Assembly (NCBI GenBank): GCA_938075305.1
Contig: CALJGV010000020.1
Location: forward strand, 1-45,069
Length of the DNA: 45,069 nucleotides
Direction of reading: 5' to 3'
Source: an uncultured bacterium
Lineage (GTDB): Bacteria > Planctomycetota > UBA1135 > GCA-002686595
The position numbers and the translations under genes were made by a program. The first letter of the stretch is position 1. Each line of letters starts with the position of its first letter. The notes under the pieces were generated by a model. It was not told where the DNA came from. It ran no database searches and saw nothing but the letters and a program-made list of their open reading frames with translations. Positions 44,950 through 45,069 of this stretch are shown piece by piece.

Positions 44950-45069
44950 ATGCGATGGATACACCTCGTCGTCCTGGCCGTCCTGTCGATACCGGCCTTG
45001 TCGTATCTGCTGACCGCCCAGGCCGCACCGGAGGGAGCTTCAGCACGTACCGCACTCATGTACGCACGC
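44950..45069 (+). CDS. Exported protein, truncated by window end
   Basis: The first 40 codons of a gene are visible: MRWIHLVVLAVLSIPALSYL begins a signal peptide or N-terminal membrane anchor, with a likely cleavage near AQAA. The frame is open to the end of the window. Start chosen by the GGAGGAG site and the leader. Nothing of the mature protein is visible, so no family can be named. Confidence 0.6.
   Translation, partial: MRWIHLVVLAVLSIPALSYLLTAQAAPEGASARTALMYAR

Overview
The window reads as chromosomal DNA of a GC-rich (roughly 70%) planctomycete. The indicators are: a DUF1501 (Tat-exported) / DUF1549-DUF1553 pair with a planctomycete-type cytochrome domain, five PQQ-like beta-propeller proteins in 19 kb, ThuA and DUF1080 (3-keto-disaccharide hydrolase-like) proteins, secreted lamin-tail and CotH proteins, and mostly weak or absent Shine-Dalgarno sites. 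No rRNA, tRNA, CRISPR array, insertion sequence or phage gene was seen. I do not assign a genus.

Left part (1-13.1 kb): a secreted DUF5060/apiosidase-like glycosidase faces a minus-strand operon of VTC-domain polyphosphate polymerase, DUF4956 membrane protein and HlyD-type membrane fusion protein. Divergent from that operon is a plus-strand run of two secreted CotH-kinase-like proteins with lamin-tail domains, then a shorter lamin-tail paralogue, then a DUF6714-like protein. A small membrane protein closes the region. The CotH/VTC/DUF4956 combination around one 128-nt divergent promoter region is the most system-like locus in the window.

Middle part (13.1-31.9 kb): secreted catabolic or surface genes. 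A ThuA-DUF1080 fusion and a propeller protein are divergent from a propeller/DUF1080 pair. Next comes an acyltransferase-3 membrane enzyme that carries two 145-residue ankyrin blocks, an internal tandem duplication, inside one loop; this is the most unusual single protein here. It converges on a seven-gene minus-strand operon, several of whose genes overlap by 4 nt: propeller, enoyl-CoA hydratase, SUMF1-like lipoprotein, membrane-anchored propeller, DUF1549/DUF1553, DUF1501, propeller.

Right part (31.9-45.1 kb): a four-gene operon (thioesterase, DMT-like membrane protein, ABC ATPase, 1134-residue FtsX-type permease), a DUF3293 gene, a secreted endonuclease/exonuclease/phosphatase protein, a class-C beta-lactamase-like lipoprotein, a decayed fragment of the phosphatase gene, two DUF1254/DUF1214 proteins flanking a DUF3863 protein, and a truncated exported protein at the edge. 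Sampled lines of the last two kilobases are less GC-rich than the rest. The mix suggests a heterotrophic, particle- or polysaccharide-associated lifestyle, but that is inference.
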